The position numbers were made by a program, and so were the translations under genes. A DNA stretch of 64,000 bases from Bacillus_AB infantis_C (GTDB lineage Bacteria; Bacillota; Bacilli; Bacillales; Cytobacillaceae). Below the pieces are notes generated by a model. It made no database searches. It saw nothing but the letters and a program-made list of their open reading frames with translations, and was not told where the DNA came from. Positions 35,258 through 43,476 of the stretch are shown in pieces; positions within the stretch are counted from its first letter, which is position 1, and each line of letters starts with the position of its first letter. The stretch spans positions 434,001 to 498,000 of the forward strand of contig NZ_JBNILH010000002.1 of assembly GCF_050107595.1 (NCBI RefSeq), written 5' to 3'.

Positions 35258-36202
35258 ATGGGGAAAATTGCATTTCTATTTCCTGGCCAGGGTTCACAGA
35301 CTGTTGGCATGGGGAAATCTTTGGCAGAATCAGATGATAAAGTAAAAGCTGTCTTTGACCAGGCAGACCAAAGGCTGAATGATAAGCTTTCAAGCCTGAT
35401 ATTTGAAGGGCCGCAGGAGACACTGACATTAACAGTCAATGCCCAGCCGGCACTTTTGACGACAAGCATTGCCCTTCTTGCGAAGTTCCGTGAATCTGGA
35501 ATCAAGGCTGATTACACAGCCGGACACAGCCTTGGTGAATACACTGCCCTTGTTGCTGCAGGCAGCATTTCTTTTGAAGATGCGGTGCATGCGGTAAGAA
35601 AAAGAGGCGAGTTCATGGAAGCAGCTGTTCCAAACGGTGAAGGCACAATGGCAGCAGTCCTCGGCCTCGGCAGGGATGAACTGCGTGCAGTAACAGAGAA
35701 AGTTTCAGAGGAAGGGCATCCGGTACAGCTGGCAAACCTTAATTGCCCCGGGCAGATCGTAATTTCCGGTTCGAGGGAGGGCGTAGAGCTGGCTTCCGCA
35801 AAAGCGAAAGAAGCAGGCGCCAAGAGGGTCCTTCCGCTGGATGTCAGCGGACCGTTTCACTCATCTCTCATGAAGCCGGCAGCAGAGAATCTGCGGGATG
35901 TCCTGGACAGCATCACGGTTTCTGATGCACAAATTCCAGTCATCTCCAATGTTAGTGCTTCAGAAATGACGGAATCAGGGGATATTAAAGAAAAGCTTGT
36001 CCAGCAGCTTTATTCCCCTGTGCTGTGGGAGGATTCCATTGAAAGGATGTTCGGCCTCGGAGTCGATACATTCATTGAAATTGGCCCGGGAAAAGTCTTA
36101 TCAGGGCTTGTGAAAAAAATTAACCGCTCAGCCAAAACATATGCTGTTTCAGATGAAGCAAGCTGTGCGGCTGCAATTGAGGCGTTAAAGGGGGAACAGT
36201 AA
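35258..36202 (+). CDS. fabD: malonyl-CoA:ACP transacylase FabD
   Basis: Loads malonyl groups onto ACP for fatty-acid elongation. The 314-residue protein has FPGQGSQTVGMG at the N-terminus, the nucleophile Ser91 in AGHSLGEYTAL, the oxyanion/His segment DVSGPFHSSLM and the ending EIGPGKVLSGL. ATG 35258 follows AAAAGGAGAAGG. The stop shares one base with the fabG ATG. Confidence 0.97.
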   Translation: MGKIAFLFPGQGSQTVGMGKSLAESDDKVKAVFDQADQRLNDKLSSLIFEGPQETLTLTVNAQPALLTTSIALLAKFRESGIKADYTAGHSLGEYTALVAAGSISFEDAVHAVRKRGEFMEAAVPNGEGTMAAVLGLGRDELRAVTEKVSEEGHPVQLANLNCPGQIVISGSREGVELASAKAKEAGAKRVLPLDVSGPFHSSLMKPAAENLRDVLDSITVSDAQIPVISNVSASEMTESGDIKEKLVQQLYSPVLWEDSIERMFGLGVDTFIEIGPGKVLSGLVKKINRSAKTYAVSDEASCAAAIEALKGEQ

Positions 36203-36945
36203 TGAAGCTGGATGGCAAGTCAGTGATCGTAACAGGTGCTTCGAGGGGAATTGGCCGCGAAATTGCATTGGAGCTTGCGAGGCAGGGAGCCAATGTGGCA
36301 GTCAATTATTCGGGGAGCGAGGCAAAAGCGAACGAGACTGTTGAAGAAATCAAGGCGCTCGGACGTGATGCTTTTGCTGTAAAGGCAGATGTGTCGGACA
36401 GTGAGGCTGTAACGGCTATGATGAAAGAGACGCTTGAAAAATTCGGAAGCATTGATATTCTTGTCAATAATGCCGGCATCACCCGGGATAATCTTCTTAT
36501 GAGAATGAAAGAGGAAGAATGGGATGAAGTCATCAGCATCAATCTTAAAGGTGTCTTCCTTTGCACGAAGGCGGCTACCAGGCAGATGATGAAGCAGCGC
36601 AGCGGGAGGATCATCAATGTATCCTCGATTGTCGGTGTCAGCGGCAACCCTGGCCAGGCCAACTATGTTGCCGCTAAAGCAGGCGTCATCGGCCTGACAA
36701 AAACTTCTGCAAAAGAGCTGGCTTCAAGAGGAATCACTGTCAATGCCATTGCCCCTGGCTTCATCTCGACTGATATGACGGACAAGCTCAATGAAGAAGT
36801 GAAAGAACAGATGCTGTCAGGGATCCCGCTCGGACGGCTTGGCGAACCTTCAGACATTGCAAAGGTGGCTTTGTTCCTGGCTTCAGAGGACAGCCGCTAT
36901 ATGACTGGGCAGACCCTTCATGTTGACGGCGGAATGGTGATGTAG
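36202..36945 (+). CDS. fabG: 3-oxoacyl-ACP reductase FabG
   Basis: NADPH-dependent reduction of 3-oxoacyl-ACP. The 247-residue short-chain dehydrogenase has the cofactor motif TGASRGIGREIAL, NNAG, catalytic Ser of NVSSIVG and the YxxxK pair in YVAAKAG. The gene directly follows fabD with TAATG overlap. Position in the fapR operon makes FabG far more likely than another SDR. No terminator is seen before acpP. Confidence 0.97.
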   Translation: MKLDGKSVIVTGASRGIGREIALELARQGANVAVNYSGSEAKANETVEEIKALGRDAFAVKADVSDSEAVTAMMKETLEKFGSIDILVNNAGITRDNLLMRMKEEEWDEVISINLKGVFLCTKAATRQMMKQRSGRIINVSSIVGVSGNPGQANYVAAKAGVIGLTKTSAKELASRGITVNAIAPGFISTDMTDKLNEEVKEQMLSGIPLGRLGEPSDIAKVALFLASEDSRYMTGQTLHVDGGMVM

Positions 36946-36987
36946 AGCCTCTTCTGCAGATAAAAGAAAAAATTGTTCTGCTGAACA

Positions 36988-37016
36988 TTTATTAATCCGC
37001 AAAAATGCTCTATAAT
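36988..37016 (+). promoter_or_regulatory. probable acpP promoter
   Basis: TATAAT (37011-37016) with a weak -35 TTTATT (36988-36993) at 17 bases. A separate acpP transcript fits the high demand for ACP. Confidence 0.5.
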
Positions 37017-37038
37017 GTCTTGAGGGGAGGTGACAAGC

Positions 37039-37272
37039 ATGGCAGATGTGTTAGAACGTGTAACAAAGATCATCGTAGATCGTCTTGGTGTTGAAGAGTC
37101 TGAAGTAACATTGGAAGCTTCTTTCAAAGAAAATCTTGGCGCAGATTCCCTGGATGTAGTTGAACTGGTTATGGAACTGGAAGATGAATTCGATATGGAA
37201 ATCTCTGACGATGATGCAGAAAAGATCGCAACAGTCGGCGACGCTGTGAATTACATAAAAGCTAATGTGTAA
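37039..37272 (+). CDS. acpP: acyl carrier protein
   Basis: A 77-residue acidic four-helix carrier of acyl chains. It reads MADVLERVTKIIVDRLGVEE, and Ser37 in GADSLDVVEL is the phosphopantetheine site. ATG 37039 follows the very strong GAGGGGAGGTGA; the upstream GTG at 37030 overlaps that site. It stands after fabG with its own -10 box and terminator. Confidence 0.98.
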   Translation: MADVLERVTKIIVDRLGVEESEVTLEASFKENLGADSLDVVELVMELEDEFDMEISDDDAEKIATVGDAVNYIKANV

Positions 37273-37286
37273 TCGTTAGATTGAGC

Positions 37287-37318
37287 AAAGCTCCGTTTTG
37301 AACGGGGCTTTCTTCTAT
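37287..37318 (+). terminator. terminator after acpP
   Basis: 11-bp stem with one T-G pair (37287-37297 with 37301-37311), loop TTG, tail TTCTTCT. Confidence 0.8.
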
Positions 37319-37435
37319 AAAGGCGGATACAGGGATCATTTAAATGCCGGCAGAGCCCGGTTAAATTAATGAAATGGCCCATTGATCCAAAAGGCTGGAA
37401 GCGGTCTGGAATATTCAGGATGCTTTCAGGTTTTT

Positions 37436-37464
37436 TTGCGTTTTTAAGATTTATTACGTAAACT
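37436..37464 (+). promoter_or_regulatory. SigA-type promoter for rnc-smc-ftsY
   Basis: TTGCGT (37436-37441), 17-base spacer, TAAACT (37459-37464), 38 bases before the rnc start. The heptamer GTAAACT recurs at 37474-37480. Confidence 0.55.
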
Positions 37465-37501
37465 GATAATGTATGTAAACTATTAGCAAGGTGGAGGCAT
37501 T

Positions 37502-38281
37502 ATGCGCAAGAACAATAAAGACCAAGAGAAAAAAGCATACCGCGCGGCAGAAATGCAATTCAGGGAGTTCCAGAAGAAAATCGGGCTTTCCTTTGAGAAT
37601 GAAAAGCTGCTGAAGCAGGCTTTTACACATTCATCGTATGTGAATGAGCATCGGAGAAAGCCGTATGAAGATAATGAACGGCTTGAATTTTTAGGGGACG
37701 CCGTACTTGAACTGACTGTATCCCAATTTTTATATAAGAAATATCCCATGATGAGCGAAGGAGAGCTGACAAAGCTGAGAGCGGCAGTTGTATGTGAGCC
37801 ATCCTTGGTTGCTTTCGCCAATGAGCTTGAGTTCGGGAAGCTCGTCCTTCTTGGCAAAGGGGAGGAAATGACAGGCGGAAGAGAGCGTCCGGCTTTGCTT
37901 GCAGATGTGTTCGAAGCATTTATCGGTGCATTATACCTGGAAAAAGGGATAGATACAGTCATCGGATTTTTAGAGCAAACGGTCTTTCCAAAAATCAATT
38001 CGGGTGCTTTTTCTCATGTGATGGATTTCAAGAGCCAGCTTCAGGAGCTCGTCCAGCGTGACGGAGCGGGTTCAATTGAGTATAAGATTCTTCAGGAAAA
38101 AGGCCCTGCACACAGCAGGGAGTTTGTCTCGCGTGTTTCCTTGTCAGGTAATGAGCTCGGGACAGGGACAGGCAGATCGAAAAAAGAAGCAGAACAGCAC
38201 GCGGCCCAGATGGCGCTGGAGATTTTAAAATCCCATTTGCAGAATGACCCAACATCCCAAGAAAACCAACCGAGAAGCTAG
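37502..38281 (+). CDS. rnc: ribonuclease III
   Basis: Cleaves double-stranded RNA, including rRNA precursors and scRNA. The 259-residue protein has the catalytic motif ERLEFLGDAVLEL with its acidic residues, ADVFEAFIGALYLE near residue 135, and a C-terminal dsRNA-binding domain (DFKSQLQELVQ, then SKKEAEQHAA). ATG 37502 follows GGTGGAGG. The rnc-smc-ftsY order is conserved in Bacillus. Only 13 bases separate it from smc. Confidence 0.97.
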   Translation: MRKNNKDQEKKAYRAAEMQFREFQKKIGLSFENEKLLKQAFTHSSYVNEHRRKPYEDNERLEFLGDAVLELTVSQFLYKKYPMMSEGELTKLRAAVVCEPSLVAFANELEFGKLVLLGKGEEMTGGRERPALLADVFEAFIGALYLEKGIDTVIGFLEQTVFPKINSGAFSHVMDFKSQLQELVQRDGAGSIEYKILQEKGPAHSREFVSRVSLSGNELGTGTGRSKKEAEQHAAQMALEILKSHLQNDPTSQENQPRS

Positions 38282-38294
38282 GAGGGATATATCA

Positions 38295-41200
38295 GTGTTT
38301 CTGAAACGGCTAGATATAGCAGGCTTTAAATCCTTCGCCGAGAAATCCTCTGTCGATTTTGTCCCTGGCGTAACAGCTGTTGTCGGCCCGAATGGGAGCG
38401 GCAAAAGCAATATTACTGACTCCATCCGCTGGGTGCTTGGCGAGCAGTCCGCAAAGTCCCTGAGAGGATCTAAAATGGAGGACATCATCTTTGCCGGAAG
38501 CGACAGCAGGAAATCGCTGAACTTTGCAGAGGTGACACTGACCCTTGATAACGAAGACCAGTTCCTCCCGCTTGATTATAATGAAGTGAGTGTAACGAGG
38601 AGGGTTTACCGCTCAGGGGACAGTGAATTTTATATAAACAGCCAATCGTGCCGCTTGAAGGATATCATCGATCTGTTCATGGATTCCGGCCTTGGGCGGG
38701 AGGCATTCTCCATTATAAGCCAGGGGAAGGTAGAAGAAATCTTAAACAGCAAGGCGGAAGACCGGAGGAGCATATTTGAAGAAGCGGCCGGTGTCCTGAA
38801 ATATAAAACAAGAAAGAAAAAGGCAGAGGCCAAGCTTCTTGAAACGCAGGAGAACCTGAACAGGGTGAATGATATCGTCTATGAGCTCGAAAGCCAGGTG
38901 GAGCCGCTGAAGATCCAGTCTTCCATCGCAAAGGACTATCTGCAGCAAAAAGAAGAGCTGGAAAAAATTGAGGTTGCCCTTACAGCCTTTGAGATTGAGG
39001 ACCTTCACGGAAAATGGGAGGCTCTTTCCGCTGTGCTTGAAAAGCTGAAAAAGGAAGAAGAGGCTTTGGGCGGTGCAATCGGGGAAAAGGAAGCTGAAAT
39101 CGAGGTGGCAAGGGCAGGCATTGCAGACCTTGATGAGTCCATCAATGATCTGCAGGGTGTGCTGCTTAACGCCAGCGAGGAGCTGGAAAAGCTCGAGGGC
39201 AGGAAAGAGGTCCTCAAAGAGCGAAAGAAAAATGCTTCCCATAATAAAGAGCAGCTGAAGAGAAATATAGAAGAGCTTGGGGCAAAGGAAGCTTCTCTTA
39301 AAGAAAGAAAAGCAATGCAGCAGGAGATTGCCGATGTCCTTCAGAAAGAGGCAGCTGAGCTTCAGAAAAATCTGAGAGAAAAGCAGGCTGAGCTGAAGCT
39401 TTATAGTGAAAATACAGAAGAAAAAATCGACTCTCTCAAGAGTGACTATATTGAACTCCTGAACAGGCAGGCTGCTTTTAAAAATGAGTTTCAATATATC
39501 GGCCAGCAGCTGGCCCAGCAGGGTGCAAAATCAACCCGGCTTGAGTCTGACAATGAAAAGTTTCTCGCAGAACGAAAGCAGATAGAAGATCAAAAGAAAG
39601 AAATCATCGGCAGGCTTGCACAGATACAAGGCGAGCTTGAGGAGCAGGTCCGCCTATTCAAGACTGAGCAGGCCAAGACCGAATCGCTGAAAACGAACTA
39701 TCAGAAGCAGGAAACCACTCTTTACCAGGCTTATCAATATCTTCAGCAGGCCAAGTCCCGCAAAGATATGCTGGAAGAGCTGGAGGAGGACTATTCCGGC
39801 TTCTTCCAGGGAGTCAAAGAAGTACTGAAGGCAAGGGGCGGTGCGCTAAAAGGCATTGAAGGTGCGATTGCTGAGCTGATTGGAGTGCCGAAGCAGTATG
39901 AGACAGCGATTGAAACCGCGCTTGGAGGAGCAATGCAGCATGTTGTGGTAGCGAACGAAGAGAATGGCCGCAGCGCCATCCAGTTCCTGAAGAAGCATTC
40001 ATACGGCCGGGCGACCTTCCTGCCGCTGAATGTCATTAAAGGGAAGTCGCTGTCACAGAGCCAGCTTCAATCCCTCAAACAGCATGCATCCTTCATTGGT
40101 GCTGCCGCTGACCTGGTCTCTTTTGATTCAAAATATGAAGAGGTCATCAAAAACCTTCTCGGAAATGTTATCGTTTCAAAGGATCTAAAGGGAGCCAATG
40201 AAATGGCAAAGATCCTCAATTACAGAAGCCGGTTTGTTACAATGGAAGGCGATGTCGTAAACCCGGGCGGCAGCATGACAGGCGGCGCCGTCAAGCAGAA
40301 ATCCTCTTCTTTGCTCAGCAGGAAGACAGAGCTTGAAGAGCTGAAAGAACGTTTGGCTGAAATGGATTCCAAGACACAGCTGGTGGAAGAGCAGGTTAAA
40401 AGGGTTAAGGGAGACATAAATAAGCAGGAAGAACTGATCGAAAACCTGCGCAGATCCGGGGAAGAACTGAGACTGAAGGAAAACTCCCTGAAGGGCGATC
40501 TCCGGGAAGTGGAAATGGCTGAGAAAAACATAAATGAACGACTATCCTTGTATGATATGGACAAGTCGCAATCTGCCGAAGAGTCCCTGAAGCTTTCAGC
40601 CAGGAAAGCTGAACTCGAGCTTGAGCTTGAGAAGATGCAAAAAAGCATCTCAGGTCTGGAGGAAGAAATCGAGGTGCTGACACAGCAGAAAAACACTCAG
40701 ATGACCTCCAAGGAAACGCTTATGGACATGATCGGCGAGCTTAAGATAACACTTGCGTCCAAAAACGAACAGCTGAACTTTGCTAAAGATACTTTCGCAT
40801 CCATTGAGGGGGAGCTGGCGGAGACATCCGAGAAGCTCCAGACCTTTAGGGAAGATTTGTCGCTGCTGTCATCAGAGCTGACCAGCAGCTCTTCAGGCGA
40901 AGAAGTGCTTGAGGAGGCGGCAAGGAAAAAGCTGAAGGACAAGCAGGAAGCCATCGACCTTATCTCCTCCAGGAAAGAGGAGCGCCTTAAGCTTCAGGAA
41001 GCACTTGAAGACCTGGAGCTCTCAGCCAAAGAGCTTCGCCGCCTTCATAAAGGCATGACTGAAAGCATGAAGGATGAGGAAGTGCGGCTGAACAGGCTGG
41101 ATGTAGAACTGGATAACCGCCTGGCCCATCTGAGGGAGGAATATCTGCTAACCTTTGAAGCCGCAAGGGAAGAGTATCCGCTCCACATCCCTGCTGAGGA

Positions 41201-41861
41201 GGCGCGGAAAAAGGTTAAGCTTATTAAATTGTCGATCGAGGAGCTTGGGACAGTGAACCTTGGATCCATCGAAGAATATGAACGCGTATCAGAGCGATAT
41301 GAATTCCTTTTGGCACAGAAGGATGATTTGCAGGAAGCGAAGGACACTCTCTTCCAGGTGATTGATGAAATGGATGAAGAAATGAAAAAAAGATTCCGGC
41401 AGACATTTGAAGGAATCAGATTCCATTTTGAATCTGTATTCCAGGCTCTGTTTGGCGGAGGCAGGGCAGATCTAAAGCTGACTCAGCCTGACGATCTCCT
41501 TAATACAGGGGTTGACATCGTCGCCCAGCCGCCAGGCAAAAAGCTGCAGAATCTGGGGCTTTTATCAGGCGGGGAGAGGGCGCTTACGGCAATTGCGCTG
41601 CTATTCTCAATCCTGAAGGTGCGCCCCGTTCCGTTCTGCATCCTTGATGAAGTGGAGGCTGCGCTCGATGAAGCCAACGTCCAGCGCTTTAGCCAATATT
41701 TGAAGAGATACAGTGAGGAAACACAGTTTATCGTCATCACTCACCGCAAAGGGACGATGGAAGAAGCAGACGTCCTGTATGGTGTAACGATGCAGGAATC
41801 AGGTGTTTCTAAGCTTGTCTCAGTCAGACTTGAAGAAACCCGCGAGCTTGTCGCGCAATAG
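38295..41861 (+). CDS. smc: chromosome partition protein SMC
   Basis: Condensin ATPase that organises and segregates the nucleoid with ScpA and ScpB. The 1188 residues show Walker A VVGPNGSGKSNITD, long coiled coils (about 165-500 and 670-1010), a hinge with GGSMTGGAVK, the signature LLSGGERALTA and Walker B PFCILDEVEAALDEAN. The start is GTG 38295 (VFLKRLDIAGFKSF) with AGGAGGG upstream; an ATG at 38244 inside rnc would add 17 residues unlike any homologue. Confidence 0.96.
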   Translation: MFLKRLDIAGFKSFAEKSSVDFVPGVTAVVGPNGSGKSNITDSIRWVLGEQSAKSLRGSKMEDIIFAGSDSRKSLNFAEVTLTLDNEDQFLPLDYNEVSVTRRVYRSGDSEFYINSQSCRLKDIIDLFMDSGLGREAFSIISQGKVEEILNSKAEDRRSIFEEAAGVLKYKTRKKKAEAKLLETQENLNRVNDIVYELESQVEPLKIQSSIAKDYLQQKEELEKIEVALTAFEIEDLHGKWEALSAVLEKLKKEEEALGGAIGEKEAEIEVARAGIADLDESINDLQGVLLNASEELEKLEGRKEVLKERKKNASHNKEQLKRNIEELGAKEASLKERKAMQQEIADVLQKEAAELQKNLREKQAELKLYSENTEEKIDSLKSDYIELLNRQAAFKNEFQYIGQQLAQQGAKSTRLESDNEKFLAERKQIEDQKKEIIGRLAQIQGELEEQVRLFKTEQAKTESLKTNYQKQETTLYQAYQYLQQAKSRKDMLEELEEDYSGFFQGVKEVLKARGGALKGIEGAIAELIGVPKQYETAIETALGGAMQHVVVANEENGRSAIQFLKKHSYGRATFLPLNVIKGKSLSQSQLQSLKQHASFIGAAADLVSFDSKYEEVIKNLLGNVIVSKDLKGANEMAKILNYRSRFVTMEGDVVNPGGSMTGGAVKQKSSSLLSRKTELEELKERLAEMDSKTQLVEEQVKRVKGDINKQEELIENLRRSGEELRLKENSLKGDLREVEMAEKNINERLSLYDMDKSQSAEESLKLSARKAELELELEKMQKSISGLEEEIEVLTQQKNTQMTSKETLMDMIGELKITLASKNEQLNFAKDTFASIEGELAETSEKLQTFREDLSLLSSELTSSSSGEEVLEEAARKKLKDKQEAIDLISSRKEERLKLQEALEDLELSAKELRRLHKGMTESMKDEEVRLNRLDVELDNRLAHLREEYLLTFEAAREEYPLHIPAEEARKKVKLIKLSIEELGTVNLGSIEEYERVSERYEFLLAQKDDLQEAKDTLFQVIDEMDEEMKKRFRQTFEGIRFHFESVFQALFGGGRADLKLTQPDDLLNTGVDIVAQPPGKKLQNLGLLSGGERALTAIALLFSILKVRPVPFCILDEVEAALDEANVQRFSQYLKRYSEETQFIVITHRKGTMEEADVLYGVTMQESGVSKLVSVRLEETRELVAQ

Positions 41862-41941
41862 ACAGGCAGGAGGCTGCCGGAAAAGGGGTGCCAGCTCTTT
41901 TTCCGGCGATACATACTGATGAATGAGAAGGAAGTGAACAG

Positions 41942-42931
41942 ATGAGTTTCTTTAAAAAACTGAAAGATAAAATTACGAAGCAAACTGATACAGTGACTGA
42001 AAAATTCAAGGATGGCCTGACAAAAACGAGGGATAATTTTTCCGGCAAGGTCAATGATCTTGTTGCCAGGTACAGAAAGGTCGATGAGGACTTCTTCGAA
42101 GAGCTCGAGGAAATTCTCATTCAGGCCGACGTGGGTTTCGATACGGTCATGGAACTTGTTGAAGAGCTGAGAATGGAAGTGAAGCGCAAAAACATCCAGG
42201 ATCCGCAAGGCGTGCAAAGCATCATTTCCGAGAAGCTGGTTGAAATATATGAGGGAAGCGGGGAAGCATCTTCCGCTTTGAATATCCAGGAAGGCGACCT
42301 GACAGTCATCCTGTTCGTCGGTGTCAATGGGGTCGGCAAGACAACCTCCATCGGCAAGCTGGCACATAAGTTCAAGCAGGAAGGAAAAACCGTTCTCATG
42401 GCCGCAGGGGATACCTTCCGGGCCGGGGCAATCGAGCAGCTTGAAGTATGGGGAGACCGTGTCGGCGTCGACGTCATCAAGCAGGCAGAAGGATCTGATC
42501 CGGCAGCTGTTATGTTTGATGCCGTCAGGGCGGCAAAATCAAGGAATGCAGATATCCTTCTTTGTGACACAGCAGGTCGCCTGCAGAACAAGGTCAACCT
42601 GATGAAGGAACTTGAAAAAGTCAAGCGGGTAATCGAAAGGGAAATCCCCGGCGCCCCGCATGAAGTATTGCTCGCCCTTGATGCAACAACAGGCCAGAAT
42701 GCCATGATCCAGGCAAAAACCTTCAAGGAAGCAACAGATGTGAGCGGAATCGTCCTCACAAAGCTTGATGGAACCGCAAAAGGCGGCATCGTGCTGGCCA
42801 TCCGCAAGGAACTTGACATCCCCGTCAAATTCGTCGGTCTCGGAGAAAAAATGGACGACCTGCAGGAATTCGACGCAGAACGATATGTCTACGGCCTATT
42901 CGCTGACATGGTTGAGAATGCGGAAGAGTAA
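41942..42931 (+). CDS. ftsY: signal recognition particle receptor FtsY
   Basis: SRP-GTPase that docks ribosome-SRP complexes at the membrane. The 329-residue protein is the short Bacillus type: a charged N-terminal helix (MSFFKKLKDKITKQ), N domain, and G domain with GVNGVGKTTSIGKLA, DTFRAGAIEQL, DTAGRLQNK and TKLDGTAKGG. Its partner ffh lies 13 kb downstream, because an eight-gene operon separates ftsY from ylxM-ffh here. A terminator follows. Confidence 0.97.
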   Translation: MSFFKKLKDKITKQTDTVTEKFKDGLTKTRDNFSGKVNDLVARYRKVDEDFFEELEEILIQADVGFDTVMELVEELRMEVKRKNIQDPQGVQSIISEKLVEIYEGSGEASSALNIQEGDLTVILFVGVNGVGKTTSIGKLAHKFKQEGKTVLMAAGDTFRAGAIEQLEVWGDRVGVDVIKQAEGSDPAAVMFDAVRAAKSRNADILLCDTAGRLQNKVNLMKELEKVKRVIEREIPGAPHEVLLALDATTGQNAMIQAKTFKEATDVSGIVLTKLDGTAKGGIVLAIRKELDIPVKFVGLGEKMDDLQEFDAERYVYGLFADMVENAEE

Positions 42932-42943
42932 ATTCTAAGAGGT

Positions 42944-42973
42944 AAGCAGCTGCATATGCAGCTGCTTTTATTT
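42944..42973 (+). terminator. terminator after ftsY
   Basis: Palindrome AAGCAGCTGC-ATAT-GCAGCTGCTT (42944-42967) followed by TTTATTTT. Confidence 0.88.
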
Positions 42974-43089
42974 TGGAGAGAAAGGGTACGGTTTGGGTTA
43001 GCATCCTATTGTAGTATCAAAAGTCCATAGTGCTGCCATTCGCCTTTTATTTAATAAGCATAAACTTGCTGCAAAAAAAATTGGAACCC

Positions 43090-43218
43090 GTTGATTGGAG
43101 TGGAAGGCACGTAGACTCCTGCGGGATTGCAGCGGCAGAGCTGAGACCCCGCAGGAGGTACGACGAGAAGGCTTAGCGCCGCCCCGCGGAAAGCGAAGTG
43201 CCTGGAGCGGAAATCAAC
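43090..43218. repeat. Bacillaceae intergenic palindromic repeat (GTTGATT...AATCAAC type)
   Basis: Ends are inverted: GTTGATT (43090-43096) and AATCAAC (43212-43218). AGGCAC and GTGCCT lie just inside. A perfect 10-bp stem, CTCCTGCGGG/CCCGCAGGAG, brackets the centre (43117-43126 with 43149-43158). The sequence, with TGGAGYGGAA near both ends and GAGACCCCGCAGGAG, is one I recognise from intergenic regions of many Bacillaceae genomes. No coding signal. Confidence 0.8.
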
Positions 43219-43258
43219 ATACTTCATTTGCGAGCAAAACTCTTTTAAAATGTTCTGG

Positions 43259-43287
43259 CAGTCTGCAAAACGCAGCCTGTTTTTTTG
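43259..43287 (+). terminator. terminator-like hairpin downstream of the repeat
   Basis: CAGTCTGC/GCAGCCTG (43259-43266, 43272-43279) with one mismatch, loop AAAAC, then seven T. No gene precedes it on this strand, so any transcript it ends would start in the intergenic region. Confidence 0.5.
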
Positions 43288-43414
43288 TGCTTTAAAATGG
43301 TTTTTTTTCTCAATCCCTGTAGGGGAATCCTGATTTATTTCGTCTATTATACATGAGCCGGCACCGCTTGCCGGAAAAGCAAAGTCAGCAATAGATTTAT
43401 ATTTTCAAAGAATT

Positions 43415-43443
43415 GCAAACTTTTGCCGGCTCCTGTTCGTCTA
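43415..43443 (+). promoter_or_regulatory. candidate ECF-sigma promoter of the accessory operon
   Basis: GCAAACTTTT (43415-43424) resembles the AAC-containing -35 of ECF sigma factors, and CGTCTA (43438-43443) their -10, 17 bases apart from AAAC to CGTC. Start codon TTG is 34 bases downstream. No good SigA pair is seen. Confidence 0.35.
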
Positions 43444-43476
43444 TTGTAGTGGAATAATTATCTGGGGGGAGTTTTT

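Larger units (their letters stand above)
42974..43476 (+). other. long intergenic region before the accessory operon
   Basis: About 500 bases with no supported gene. It contains the 129-base repeat (43090-43218), a terminator-like hairpin (43259-43287) and two near-identical 13-mers, TTCGTCTATTRTA, at 43339-43351 and 43436-43448. A 66-codon frame at 43095-43295 reads through the repeat and is not supported. Confidence 0.65.

Noticed and set aside
43095..43295. 66-codon frame across the intergenic repeat
   Set aside because: It simply reads through a non-coding palindromic repeat found elsewhere in Bacillaceae.
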